A stretch of DNA of 6,406 bases, taken from assembly GCA_023450775.1 (NCBI GenBank), contig JAEXGP010000133.1, forward strand, positions 1-6,406, given 5' to 3'. Every line of letters begins with the position of its first letter. The first letter of the stretch is position 1. Source of the stretch: Actinomycetes bacterium (GTDB lineage Bacteria; Actinomycetota; Acidimicrobiia; Acidimicrobiales; Microtrichaceae). The position numbers and the translations under genes are program-made. The notes under the pieces were generated by a model. It was given only the letters and a program-made list of their open reading frames with translations. It did no database searches and was not told where the DNA came from. Below are positions 1 through 5,948 of the stretch, piece by piece.

Positions 1-69
1 CCCGACGGCGCGCCCCTCACCGGTGGGTGGTCGGCCCGTCCTGCGGACCCAGCTCAGCGTGTGGACGGG

Positions 70-84
70 ACGGGCTCAGCCCGT
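70..84 (-). terminator. Short perfect stem-loop spanning the stop codon of the acidic protein gene
   Basis: ACGGGC (70-75) and GCCCGT (79-84) pair perfectly around a three-base loop that is the TGA stop of the acidic protein gene. No T-run follows on the minus strand, so it is at best a weak or non-canonical terminator or an mRNA 3'-end stabiliser. Bases 1-69 to its left show no supportable gene. Confidence 0.3.
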
Positions 85-588
85 GAACGTGGGGGAACCG
101 GCGATCGCGGTGTCGTTCACCGCTCCGCCCGCACCGCCGCTGGACGACGCCGCCTCGGTGGCCTCGTCCTCGTCGTCGTCCTCGTCGTCCTCGTCGTCGT
201 CCTGGAGCATGAGGTTCGCGCCCTCGACCTCGGCCGGATCGTCGGAGGCGTCGGCGGATTCGGCCTCCTCCGAGTCAGCCTCCTCCGAGTCAGCGCCCTC
301 GGGAGCCTCGGCGTCGGTGGCCTCGGCGCCCTCGTCGTCCGCCGCACCTTCCTCGCCTTCCGCGACCTCCTCCCCTTCGCCGGCCTCGTTCTCGGCCGCC
401 TCCTCGGGGCTGTCGATCGCGTCGTCGGGGTCGGGGACCTCCGTGCCCTCGTCCAGGTCCGCGGTCTCGGTCACGCCCCCCTCGTTCGGGTCGGGACCCG
501 GGTCGGTCTGGGCGTACGCCGGGCCGGCGAAGCCGCCGATCACCAACAGGCCGCTCGCCACCGCCGTGGCAACTCGCTTGGTCTTCAT
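76..588 (-). CDS. Small secreted, extremely acidic protein of unknown function (170 aa)
   Basis: I do not recognise a family. Residues 1-26 form a signal peptide: a basic start (MKTKR), a hydrophobic core around residues 7-20 and a signal peptidase I-type site AYA|QT. The mature part of about 144 residues holds about 56 Asp/Glu and no Lys, Arg, His, Cys or Trp, so it should be strongly negative and probably disordered. Residues 130-142 are an almost pure Asp/Glu run; two DSEEA-type repeats lie near residues 100-109; the last 20 or so residues are Gly/Ala/Ser/Thr-rich and uncharged. There is no LPXTG motif, lipobox or second membrane segment, so release or loose wall association is likely. The ATG at 588 is preceded by GGAGGAG (595-601) at 6 bases, which fixes the start although the frame stays open far upstream. 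It follows the DyP gene on the same strand after 125 bases, enough for its own promoter. Cation binding or charge shielding is possible but is inference. Confidence 0.8.
   Translation of the reverse strand: MKTKRVATAVASGLLVIGGFAGPAYAQTDPGPDPNEGGVTETADLDEGTEVPDPDDAIDSPEEAAENEAGEGEEVAEGEEGAADDEGAEATDAEAPEGADSEEADSEEAESADASDDPAEVEGANLMLQDDDEDDEDDDEDEATEAASSSGGAGGAVNDTAIAGSPTFTG
163..201 (-). repeat. Trinucleotide low-complexity tract encoding an Asp/Glu run
   Basis: A tract built only from GTC and CTC triplets on the plus strand (GAC and GAG codons on the coding strand) encodes residues 130-142 of the acidic secreted protein. It is in frame, so slippage in units of three bases would change only the length of the acidic run. 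Confidence 0.7.
263..292 (-). repeat. Two perfect tandem copies of a 15-bp unit
   Basis: The unit GCCTCCTCCGAGTCA occurs at 263-277 and again at 278-292 with no mismatch. It lies inside the acidic secreted protein gene and is a multiple of three, encoding a repeated Asp-Ser-Glu-Glu-Ala block. A recent in-frame duplication is the simple explanation. Confidence 0.75.
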
Positions 589-713
589 CGTCCACTCCTC
601 CATGTGATGCGCCGGCGTCGTGCCGGCCGCAGCTCCCATGGTCGACGTCGGACGGTCCGGTCGAATCCGTGCCACCACGTGTCGCGCCTCGACCAGTCGC
701 ACCCCGAGGTGGA

Positions 714-1760
714 TCAGCTCCCGCGAAGGCTCCCGATCCCGAGCGACTGATCGGAGGTGTCCGGGCTGGCGAGCGCGTCCGAGCTCGCGGCTCCGCCGTC
801 GTCGGCGGCACTGCCCGCGTCGTCCGAGCCCGCGTCCGGGTCCTTCAGGAACGCCGCGGGTGGGACGAAGTACGCGCAGCCCGTGACGGCCGTGGAGAAG
901 TCCAGGATCCGGTCGTGGTTGCCCGGCGGGTCGCCGATGAACATGTGGGTCAGCATCTCCTCGATGACGCCCAGGTCCTTGGCGTAGGCGATGAAGTACG
1001 TGCCGAACGTGGCGGTGCCGACCTCGCCGAACGGCATGTTGTAGCGGACGATCTTGCGTTCCCGGCCCTGCTCGTCGGTGATCGTGTTCAGCGCCACGTG
1101 GGAGTTCGACGGCTTGACGTCGTCCGGGAGCTCCACGTCGTCGAGCTTGGTCCGGCCGATGGCCCGCTCCTGCTCCTCGACGGTCAGCGCGTTCCACCCG
1201 GCGAGGTCGTGGACGTACTTCTGCGTGACCAGGTACGAGCCGCCGGCCAGCGACGGGGGCAGGTCCAGATCGAAGACCGCGTCCTCGGCGGCGCTGCCGT
1301 CGGGGTTCTCGGTCCCGTCGACGAAGCCCAGCAGGTCGCGGTTGTCGATCGAGCGGAACCCGTGGATCTCGTCCACCACCTCCACGCTGGCCGCGATCGG
1401 GTCGACGATCTGGCGGGCGAGCCCGAAGCACGCGTCCATGCGGCTGGCACGGATGTGCAGCAGGACGTCGCCCCGGGTCGCAGGCGCGCGGTGGACGCTG
1501 CCGGCGAATCCCGGGAACGGGTGCAGGCCGGCGGGCCGGGGCGTCGCGTAGAGGCGGTCCCACACGTCGCTCCCGACGCCCACCACCACGCTCGGTTCCG
1601 ACGGCGGACTCCGGAACCCGATGGATCGACACGCGGCAGCGACGTCGGACAGGGCGTCGCGTACGGCCGCTTCCTCACCGGAGCGCACGGTGAGCGTGAG
1701 GAACATGGCGGCCTCCGACAGGCCGCTCAACACGCTCTGGGGATCGCTCTCCTTCGACAC
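714..1760 (-). CDS. B-type dye-decolourising haem peroxidase (DyP) with encapsulin-targeting tail
   Basis: A haem peroxidase that uses H2O2 to oxidise dyes, phenolics or other reductants. It lacks a Sec or Tat signal, as expected for a cytoplasmic B-type (YfeX-like) DyP. The family signature GFVDGTENP is at residues 145-153 with the distal catalytic Asp148. The proximal haem ligand is His221 in NSHVALN and the distal Arg is Arg239 in KIVRYNMPFG; order and spacing match E. coli YfeX. The catalytic domain ends near residue 306. A linker rich in Asp, Ser, Gly and Ala (about 307-337) then leads to the terminal SLGIGSLRGS, which matches cargo-loading peptides of encapsulin-associated DyPs. The GTG start at 1760 is preceded by GGAGGGAG (1767-1774) at 6 bases; the frame continues to an ATG at 1940, but that stretch is Arg/Pro-rich and unlike the family. 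No encapsulin gene is adjacent: downstream is the acidic secreted protein, upstream the molybdo-oxidoreductase. Confidence 0.94.
   Translation of the reverse strand: MSKESDPQSVLSGLSEAAMFLTLTVRSGEEAAVRDALSDVAAACRSIGFRSPPSEPSVVVGVGSDVWDRLYATPRPAGLHPFPGFAGSVHRAPATRGDVLLHIRASRMDACFGLARQIVDPIAASVEVVDEIHGFRSIDNRDLLGFVDGTENPDGSAAEDAVFDLDLPPSLAGGSYLVTQKYVHDLAGWNALTVEEQERAIGRTKLDDVELPDDVKPSNSHVALNTITDEQGRERKIVRYNMPFGEVGTATFGTYFIAYAKDLGVIEEMLTHMFIGDPPGNHDRILDFSTAVTGCAYFVPPAAFLKDPDAGSDDAGSAADDGGAASSDALASPDTSDQSLGIGSLRGS
717..746 (-). other. Encapsulin cargo-loading peptide at the DyP C-terminus
   Basis: The last ten DyP residues (339-348) read SLGIGSLRGS. Actinobacterial DyPs packaged in encapsulin shells end in a closely similar SLGIGSLK/RG motif after a flexible linker, and the same arrangement is seen here. 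The peptide normally docks in a hydrophobic pocket on the inner face of the shell protein. The motif is read directly; the packaging role is inferred from the family. Confidence 0.82.
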
Positions 1761-1949
1761 AGCTGTCTCCCTCCTGGTCCTCCGCCGCCGGTCGGGCCGA
1801 TCCGGGACGGTCCGGCATCCTCGCGTCTCGGGCACGACGGGTCGAGCATCGTTGACCCACTTCGATCGTGGGCGCGCATCTCGGGATGCCGCATCCGTGC
1901 TGGCACCGGTCCTGGAGACGACGTCCGCAGGCCGATCCATCGGGTCCGC
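1761..1949 (-). promoter_or_regulatory. Upstream region of the DyP gene, expected to hold its promoter
   Basis: About 190 bases separate the DyP start from the nearest stem-loop that could end the molybdo-oxidoreductase transcript. It contains the DyP ribosome binding site at 1767-1774. I see no convincing -10/-35 pair on the minus strand. A small GCATC/GATGC inverted repeat with a four-base loop sits at 1876-1889. The promoter call rests on position, not on a recognised motif. Confidence 0.3.
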
Positions 1950-1982
1950 CGTGCACCGTGGGAGGGGACCCCACGGTGCACG
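1950..1982 (-). terminator. Perfect 13-bp stem-loop downstream of the molybdo-oxidoreductase gene
   Basis: Bases 1950-1962 pair without mismatch with 1970-1982 around a seven-base loop (1963-1969). It lies about 120 bases past the stop of the minus-strand oxidoreductase gene and about 190 bases before the DyP start, so it divides the two units. No U-tract follows, as is frequent in high-GC actinobacteria. It could instead be an operator or other regulatory palindrome. Confidence 0.45.
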
Positions 1983-1991
1983 CGAACCCCA

Positions 1992-2021
1992 GGACCGGCG
2001 CGGGGAGCGTGTCGCCGGTCC
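1992..2021 (-). terminator. Perfect 9-bp stem-loop, first of a tandem pair
   Basis: GGACCGGCG (1992-2000) pairs with CGCCGGTCC (2013-2021) around a 12-base loop. On the minus strand it comes about 80 bases after the oxidoreductase stop and only 9 bases before the larger stem-loop at 1950-1982. Two stable hairpins in a row suggest transcript termination or 3'-end protection. No U-tract is present. Confidence 0.35.
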
Positions 2022-2102
2022 GGCCGCCGCGCCGACCGTCGTGGCGGACCGGGGGGCGTCGGTCCTGGCTCGGTCGGGGCGACTCCGTTCAGGTTCCCAG
2101 GA

Positions 2103-4475
2103 TCACGGAGGGGTCACATCCGTGGATCCACCGGTCCACGGCGACACGTCCACGATCAGGTGCTTGGTCAGCGGCTGGTCGCTCTGCGGGCTGACGTCCG
2201 ACAGCGAGCACAGGGCGTTCATCTCCGGCATGTAGCCGGCTGCGGTCCCCACCGGCGTGTCGTAGTCCACCGCCCGGTAGCCGTGGAGGCACCGCTCGCT
2301 GCCGTCGCGGGCGAAGCTGGTGATGTCGACCAGGTCGAAGCGACGGATGCCGCGGGCCGCCATGTCGGCTGCGTTCATGAAGACGAGGGTGCGGAGGTTG
2401 GCGACGCCTCGGTACCTGTCGTCGTCGGAGTAGATCGTGGTGTTCCACTGGTCCTGGGACCGGATCGTCGACAGCACCAGGCGACCATCCGGCGGCACCA
2501 CGTCCGGCAGCTCCGCGGCCGAGAACTCCGCTCGGCCGGACGTCGTCAGGAACACCCGCTCGCGGGCCGGCTGGCGGAGCCGGAACCCGAGGTGCTGGCG
2601 CACCCTCCGGTTCACGTCCTCGAAGCCGTCGAGCACCCGCGACATGTCGGCGCGGATGTCGTCGTAGTCGTCGACGTACCGCTCCCACGGCGTGGTCGTC
2701 TCCGGGACGCTCGCCATGGCCATGCCGGCGATGATCGCCGGCTCGCTGCGCAGCGTCGGCGACGCCGGTCGCTTGGACCCACGGGACAGGTGCACCATGC
2801 TCATCGAGTCCTCCACGCTGATGCTCTGCGGACCTGACGCCTGCACGTCGATCTCCGACCGGGCGAGGCACGGCAGGATGAGCGCCCGGCGTCCGTGCTC
2901 CAGGTGGCTGCGGTTGAGCTTGGTGCTGACCTGGACGGTGAGCTCGGTGTTGCGGAGCGCGGCCGCCGTCGCGGCGGTGTCGGGCGCGGCGAGCGCGAAG
3001 TTGCCGCCGAGCGCGACGAACACCTTCACCGCACCGCTCGCCATGGCCTTGACGGTGTCGACCGTGCCGAAGCCGTCGTGGCGCGGCGAGGTGAAGTCGT
3101 AGACGGCGTCGAGACGGTCGAGCAGGGTGGACGACGGCCGGTTGTCGATCCCGCAGGTGCGGTTCCCCTGCACGTTGCTGTGACCGCGGATGGGGCACGG
3201 GCCTGCGCCCTCCCGCCCGACGTTGCCGCGGAGCAGGAGCAGGTTCACGATCTCCCGCACCGTGTCGACACCGTGTTCCTGCTGCGTGACGCCCAGGCAC
3301 CAGGCGATGATCGTCCGGCTGCTCGCGAGGTAGGTCTCGGCGAGCGCCTCGATCTCGTTGCGAGGCACCCCGGACTGATGCGCCAGCGAGTCCCACGGCG
3401 TGGCCTCGACGAGACGCCGGTACTCCTCCAGGCCCGTGGTGTGCCGAGCGAGGAACTCGGCGTCGATCGCCGTCGGATCGGTCGCCGCCCGCTCGAGGAC
3501 GACCTTCGCGACGCCGCGGAGGAGGGCCAGATCGCCGCCGACACGGGGCTGGACGCGCATCGTCCCGGTCGACGTCGTCCGGTCGAGCACCATCGACGGG
3601 ATCTCGTGCGGGATGATCGTGCGCCGTGCGGCCGCCTCGACCAGAGGGTTGACGTGGACCACGGGTGTGCCTCGACGGGTCGCCTTGGCCAGCGAGGTCA
3701 GCATGCGCGGAGCGTTCGACGCGGCGTTCACGCCCATGACCACGAGCAGGTCCGCGGTGTCCCAGTCGTCGAGGTCGACGGTGCCCTTGCCGGTGCCGAT
3801 CGATGCCGACAGGGCCCTCCCCGACGCCTCGTGGCACATGTTCGAGCAGTCCGGCATGTTGTTCGTCCCGAACTCGCGGACCCACAGCTGGTAGAGGAAC
3901 GACGCCTCGTTGCTGAGTCGACCCGACGTGTAGAAGGACGCCTCGTCGGGGCTGTCGAGCGAGCGCAGGGTCGAACCGACCAACTCGAACGCCTCGGGCC
4001 AGGAGATCGGCACGTAGTGGTCGGTCTCGGGGTCGTACGTGAACGGCTCCGTCAGCCGGCCCTGGTCCTCCAACTCGTGGTCGGGCCAGCTCCGCAGCTC
4101 TTCGACGGTGTGGGCGGCGAAGAAGTCGCGGTCGACGCGGTCGTGGGTCATCTCCCACGTGACGTGCTTCATCCCGTTCTCGCAGAAGTCCAGGCGGAGG
4201 CCGTGGCGGTCGTCGGGCCATGCGCAGCCCGGGCAGTCGAACCCGCCGTCCTCGTGGTTCATCCGCTGGACGGCCCGCAGCGCGCCGATGGGTTCGCGAC
4301 TGCGCACGACCACCCGGGCGACGCTCGCGGCCGCACCCCATCCCGCCGACGGACCGGTGTCGTCGGACTGCGAGAACGGACCCGGCCGGTTCGGCCCCCG
4401 ACCGATCGCCGGTCGGTCAGCCGATCCGTGGAAGGGATCAGAGGGCGTTGGGGCCACCGGCTGGTCGGGCATCAT
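2103..4475 (-). CDS. YdeP/FdhF-family molybdopterin-dependent oxidoreductase (alpha subunit type)
   Basis: A molybdenum bis-MGD enzyme of the formate dehydrogenase/DMSO reductase superfamily, closest by motif to E. coli YdeP, which is linked to acid resistance. About 790 residues against about 759 in YdeP; the extra length is a Pro/Asp-rich N-terminus. Numbered from 4475: AGWGAAASVA (44-53); GGFDCPGCAWPD (77-88) and FCENG (97-101), giving three Cys (81, 84, 98) near the usual Fe-S site; FYTSGRLSNEA (181-191); MPDCSNMCHEASG (207-219) at the position of the FDH active-site Cys/Sec; GNVGREGAGPCPIRGHSNVQG (about 417-437), a cofactor-binding stretch; then the dinucleotide-binding domain near the C-terminus. 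No Tat signal, so cytoplasmic. The start is uncertain: tandem ATGs at 4475 and 4472 follow GAGG, and a GTG at 4505 has a better-spaced GAGGGG. No partner subunit or fdhD is in the window. Substrate unknown; formate is not shown. Confidence 0.93.
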   Translation of the reverse strand: MMPDQPVAPTPSDPFHGSADRPAIGRGPNRPGPFSQSDDTGPSAGWGAAASVARVVVRSREPIGALRAVQRMNHEDGGFDCPGCAWPDDRHGLRLDFCENGMKHVTWEMTHDRVDRDFFAAHTVEELRSWPDHELEDQGRLTEPFTYDPETDHYVPISWPEAFELVGSTLRSLDSPDEASFYTSGRLSNEASFLYQLWVREFGTNNMPDCSNMCHEASGRALSASIGTGKGTVDLDDWDTADLLVVMGVNAASNAPRMLTSLAKATRRGTPVVHVNPLVEAAARRTIIPHEIPSMVLDRTTSTGTMRVQPRVGGDLALLRGVAKVVLERAATDPTAIDAEFLARHTTGLEEYRRLVEATPWDSLAHQSGVPRNEIEALAETYLASSRTIIAWCLGVTQQEHGVDTVREIVNLLLLRGNVGREGAGPCPIRGHSNVQGNRTCGIDNRPSSTLLDRLDAVYDFTSPRHDGFGTVDTVKAMASGAVKVFVALGGNFALAAPDTAATAAALRNTELTVQVSTKLNRSHLEHGRRALILPCLARSEIDVQASGPQSISVEDSMSMVHLSRGSKRPASPTLRSEPAIIAGMAMASVPETTTPWERYVDDYDDIRADMSRVLDGFEDVNRRVRQHLGFRLRQPARERVFLTTSGRAEFSAAELPDVVPPDGRLVLSTIRSQDQWNTTIYSDDDRYRGVANLRTLVFMNAADMAARGIRRFDLVDITSFARDGSERCLHGYRAVDYDTPVGTAAGYMPEMNALCSLSDVSPQSDQPLTKHLIVDVSPWTGGSTDVTPP

Positions 4476-4478
4476 GGT

Positions 4479-4518
4479 CCTCGAGGTCTCGTCGTCGACG
4501 ACCACCGTTGCACCCCTC
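4479..4518 (-). promoter_or_regulatory. Two competing ribosome binding sites for the molybdo-oxidoreductase
   Basis: GAGGGG (4513-4518) lies 7 bases ahead of a GTG at 4505. GAGG (4479-4482) lies 3 bases ahead of ATG 4475 and 6 bases ahead of ATG 4472. The residues between the candidate starts are not part of the conserved family core, so homology cannot choose; ribosome site strength slightly favours GTG 4505, start codon preference favours the ATGs. Confidence 0.4.
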
Positions 4519-4693
4519 GGCGGCGGTCGCACCGGTGAACACACTGTGAGGTGGTCGGCGACGCTCCTTCCCACGTGCACACCAGGGAGCCCACGGATGC
4601 GAACGCCGTTGCGAGACCCGCACCATCGAGGCGGCCACGCCTGCCGGGGTCCGATGATGGATGCGCCCGAGGGGCCGTACGCGGGTCGCGATC
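4519..4693. promoter_or_regulatory. Divergent intergenic region between the oxidoreductase and membrane-protein genes
   Basis: The oxidoreductase runs left and the membrane-protein gene runs right, so both promoters should lie here. Small symmetric elements are visible: CACCGGTG at 4530-4537 and CACACTGTG at 4540-4548. I find no clear -10/-35 pair on either strand and no coding sequence that looks real. Confidence 0.35.
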
Positions 4694-4703
4694 GGAGCAC
4701 ACG

Positions 4704-5300
4704 ATGACGAGCAAGAGGGCGACCGACGGAGCCATCCACCGTCCCGTTCGAGTGTTCCGACACCTCGCCGTCGGAGCACTCGCCGGAACCGTCGGAACCG
4801 CAGCCATGGACGCCGTCCTCTACCGCCGGTTCCGCCGCGGCGGCGGCCAGGAGTCCGGGTGGCACTGGGAGAGCGCCGAGGGGGTCACCGAGTGGAGCCA
4901 GGCGTCCGCGCCGGGCCAGGTGGGCCGGAAGCTGTTGACGGTCCTCCTCGGTCATCCGCCGCCCGACTCCTGGGCCAGGCGGACGACGAACGCGGTGCAC
5001 TGGGCGACCGGGATCTCATGGGGCGCCCAGTACGGAGCGCTCGCCAGCGTCACGACTCGGCACCCGTGGTGGCGGGCGGTCGGGTTGGGACCGACGGCGT
5101 GGCTGACCAGCTACGCCGTCCTCCCGGTGATCGGCGTGTACCAGCCGATCTGGCGATACGACCTGACGACGCTCGGCCAGGACCTCGCCGGCAACGTCGT
5201 GTTCGGTCTGGCGACCGGCGCGGCGGTCGCTGCGCTGCTCCGCGGACCGGGCCCGACGTCGGGCCCGGTCGCGGCAGCTCGTCAGGTCAGCTCGCGCTGA
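4704..5300 (+). CDS. Hypothetical small membrane protein with about four transmembrane segments (198 aa)
   Basis: I do not recognise the family. Likely membrane segments are at residues 19-39 (starting HLAVGALAGTVG and ending in a Met-Asp-containing helix), 97-117 (Trp/Gly-rich), 124-147 (ending near LPVIGVY) and 161-179 (DLAGNVVFGLATGAA). A hydrophilic loop of about 55 residues separates the first two, with an Arg-rich patch RRFRRGGG (41-48) and a Trp/Glu-rich stretch after it. The ATG at 4704 has GGAG at 4694-4697, 6 bases upstream; the frame is open to a GTG at 4551, but that extension is Arg/Pro-rich and has no good ribosome site. It is the only plus-strand gene, divergent from the oxidoreductase, and its last 14 bases overlap the end of msrA. 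The helix layout loosely recalls inner-membrane proteins such as YagU (DUF1440), but I cannot support that assignment. Confidence 0.75.
   Translation: MTSKRATDGAIHRPVRVFRHLAVGALAGTVGTAAMDAVLYRRFRRGGGQESGWHWESAEGVTEWSQASAPGQVGRKLLTVLLGHPPPDSWARRTTNAVHWATGISWGAQYGALASVTTRHPWWRAVGLGPTAWLTSYAVLPVIGVYQPIWRYDLTTLGQDLAGNVVFGLATGAAVAALLRGPGPTSGPVAAARQVSSR
5245..5270. terminator. Perfect 26-bp palindrome at the convergent gene ends
   Basis: Bases 5245-5257 are the exact reverse complement of 5258-5270, allowing an 11-bp GC stem with an ACGT loop on either strand. It starts 17 bases beyond the msrA stop, where an intrinsic terminator would be expected. For the membrane-protein gene it falls inside the last codons, about 28 bases before the stop. 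There is no T-run on either side. A shared bidirectional terminator is most likely; a protein-binding palindrome is the alternative. Confidence 0.5.
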
Positions 5301-5787
5301 GGGTCCAGTCGGGCCGGACCCAGTGGCAGGTGTAGCCCTGCGGGTACTTCTGCAGGTAGTCCTGGTGCTCGGGCTCGGCCTCCCAGAAGTCACCGGCGGG
5401 CTCGACCTCGGTGACGATCGGACCCGGCCAGCGGCCGGACCGCTCCACATCCGCGATCGTGTCGATGGCGACCTGCTTCTGCTCGTCGCTGGTGAAGAAG
5501 ATCGCGGACCGGTAGCTGCGACCGATGTCGTTGCCCTGCCGGTTCAGCGTCGTCGGGTCGTGGATCTGGAAGAAGAACTCCAGCAGCCGTCGGTAGCTGA
5601 GCACCTCGGGGTCGAAGATCACCTCGACCGCCTCGGCGTGGTCGCCGTGCCGGCGATAGGTGGCGTTCGGCGTGTCGGGGTCGCCCGAGTAGCCGGTTCG
5701 GGTGGAGATCACCCCGGGCAGCTGTCGCAGCAGCTCCTGTGATCCCCAGAAGCAACCGTTCGCGAGGACCGCTCGTTCGGTCGTCAT
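5287..5787 (-). CDS. msrA: Peptide methionine (S)-S-oxide reductase MsrA
   Basis: Reduces the S epimer of methionine sulfoxide, free or in proteins, back to methionine using thioredoxin-type reductant; a cytoplasmic repair enzyme for oxidative damage. The catalytic motif GCFWG is at residues 11-15 with nucleophile Cys12. Further MsrA hallmarks are GYSGD (32-36), GDHAEAVEV (48-56, normally GHAEVVEV), HDPTTLNRQGNDIG (76-89), YRSAIFF (92-98) and GYTCHWVRP (151-159). The only other cysteine, Cys154, fits the resolving role seen in the compact two-cysteine mycobacterial MsrA. The length of 166 residues is normal for the short form; no MsrB domain is fused. The ATG at 5787 follows AGGAGG (5792-5797), a strong site with a short spacer. 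The 3' end overlaps the plus-strand membrane gene by 14 bases. The gap of 161 bases to the upstream MmcQ/YjbR gene could hold its own promoter. Confidence 0.96.
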   Translation of the reverse strand: MTTERAVLANGCFWGSQELLRQLPGVISTRTGYSGDPDTPNATYRRHGDHAEAVEVIFDPEVLSYRRLLEFFFQIHDPTTLNRQGNDIGRSYRSAIFFTSDEQKQVAIDTIADVERSGRWPGPIVTEVEPAGDFWEAEPEHQDYLQKYPQGYTCHWVRPDWTLSAS

Positions 5788-5890
5788 CGTTCCTCCTCAT
5801 CGATGGGCAGAGTCCCACCGGGACCATCAACACCGAAGCACTCCCGGGCCATCCCGTCCACGACCTCAGCCAGCGACGGACCTGAGAGAA

Positions 5891-5910
5891 CCGCGCGGTG
5901 CACGGCGCGG
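5891..5910. repeat. 20-bp near-perfect palindrome between the MmcQ/YjbR and msrA genes
   Basis: CCGCGC (5891-5896) and GCGCGG (5905-5910) flank a centre GTGCAC, with a single mismatched pair between arms and centre. It lies about 40 bases past the MmcQ/YjbR stop and about 100 bases upstream of msrA. It could be a weak terminator for the first gene or an operator for the second; position alone cannot decide. Confidence 0.35.
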
Positions 5911-5948
5911 CCGAGACGAACCGCACGTCCGTCGCGCCGATCCGGGCC

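Noticed and set aside
611..627. GCCGGC/GCCGGC stem with a five-base loop ahead of the acidic protein gene
   Set aside because: GCCGGC is itself palindromic and common in such GC-rich DNA; only six pairs and no supporting context.
589..1632. Upstream in-frame extension of the acidic secreted protein
   Set aside because: The extension is Arg/Pro-rich and runs through the DyP gene in the wrong frame; the ATG at 588 has a strong ribosome site and a signal peptide.
1852..1880. TTGACC on the plus strand resembling a -35 box
   Set aside because: No matching -10 at the expected spacing and no plus-strand gene downstream.
1761..1940. N-terminal extension of the DyP protein to an ATG at 1940
   Set aside because: The extra 60 residues are Arg/Asp/Pro-rich and unlike the family; GTG 1760 has a strong ribosome site at correct spacing.
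2120..2141. Inverted repeat CCGTGGA/TCCACGG with an eight-base loop
   Set aside because: It lies inside the last codons of the oxidoreductase gene and is explained by coding sequence; too short to call a terminator ahead of the stop.
669..2837. Very long plus-strand open frame antisense to the DyP and oxidoreductase genes
   Set aside because: Its composition (Arg, Val, Gly, His-rich) is typical of the antisense frame of high-GC genes, and both genes opposite have clear family motifs.
2089..4341. Long minus-strand open frame overlapping the oxidoreductase gene in another frame
   Set aside because: It is Arg/Pro/Gly-rich without domains, whereas the chosen frame shows YdeP-family motifs throughout.
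2895..4538. 547-codon plus-strand open frame opposite the oxidoreductase
   Set aside because: An antisense shadow rich in Arg, Val, Asp and Gly with no recognisable motif and no ribosome site.
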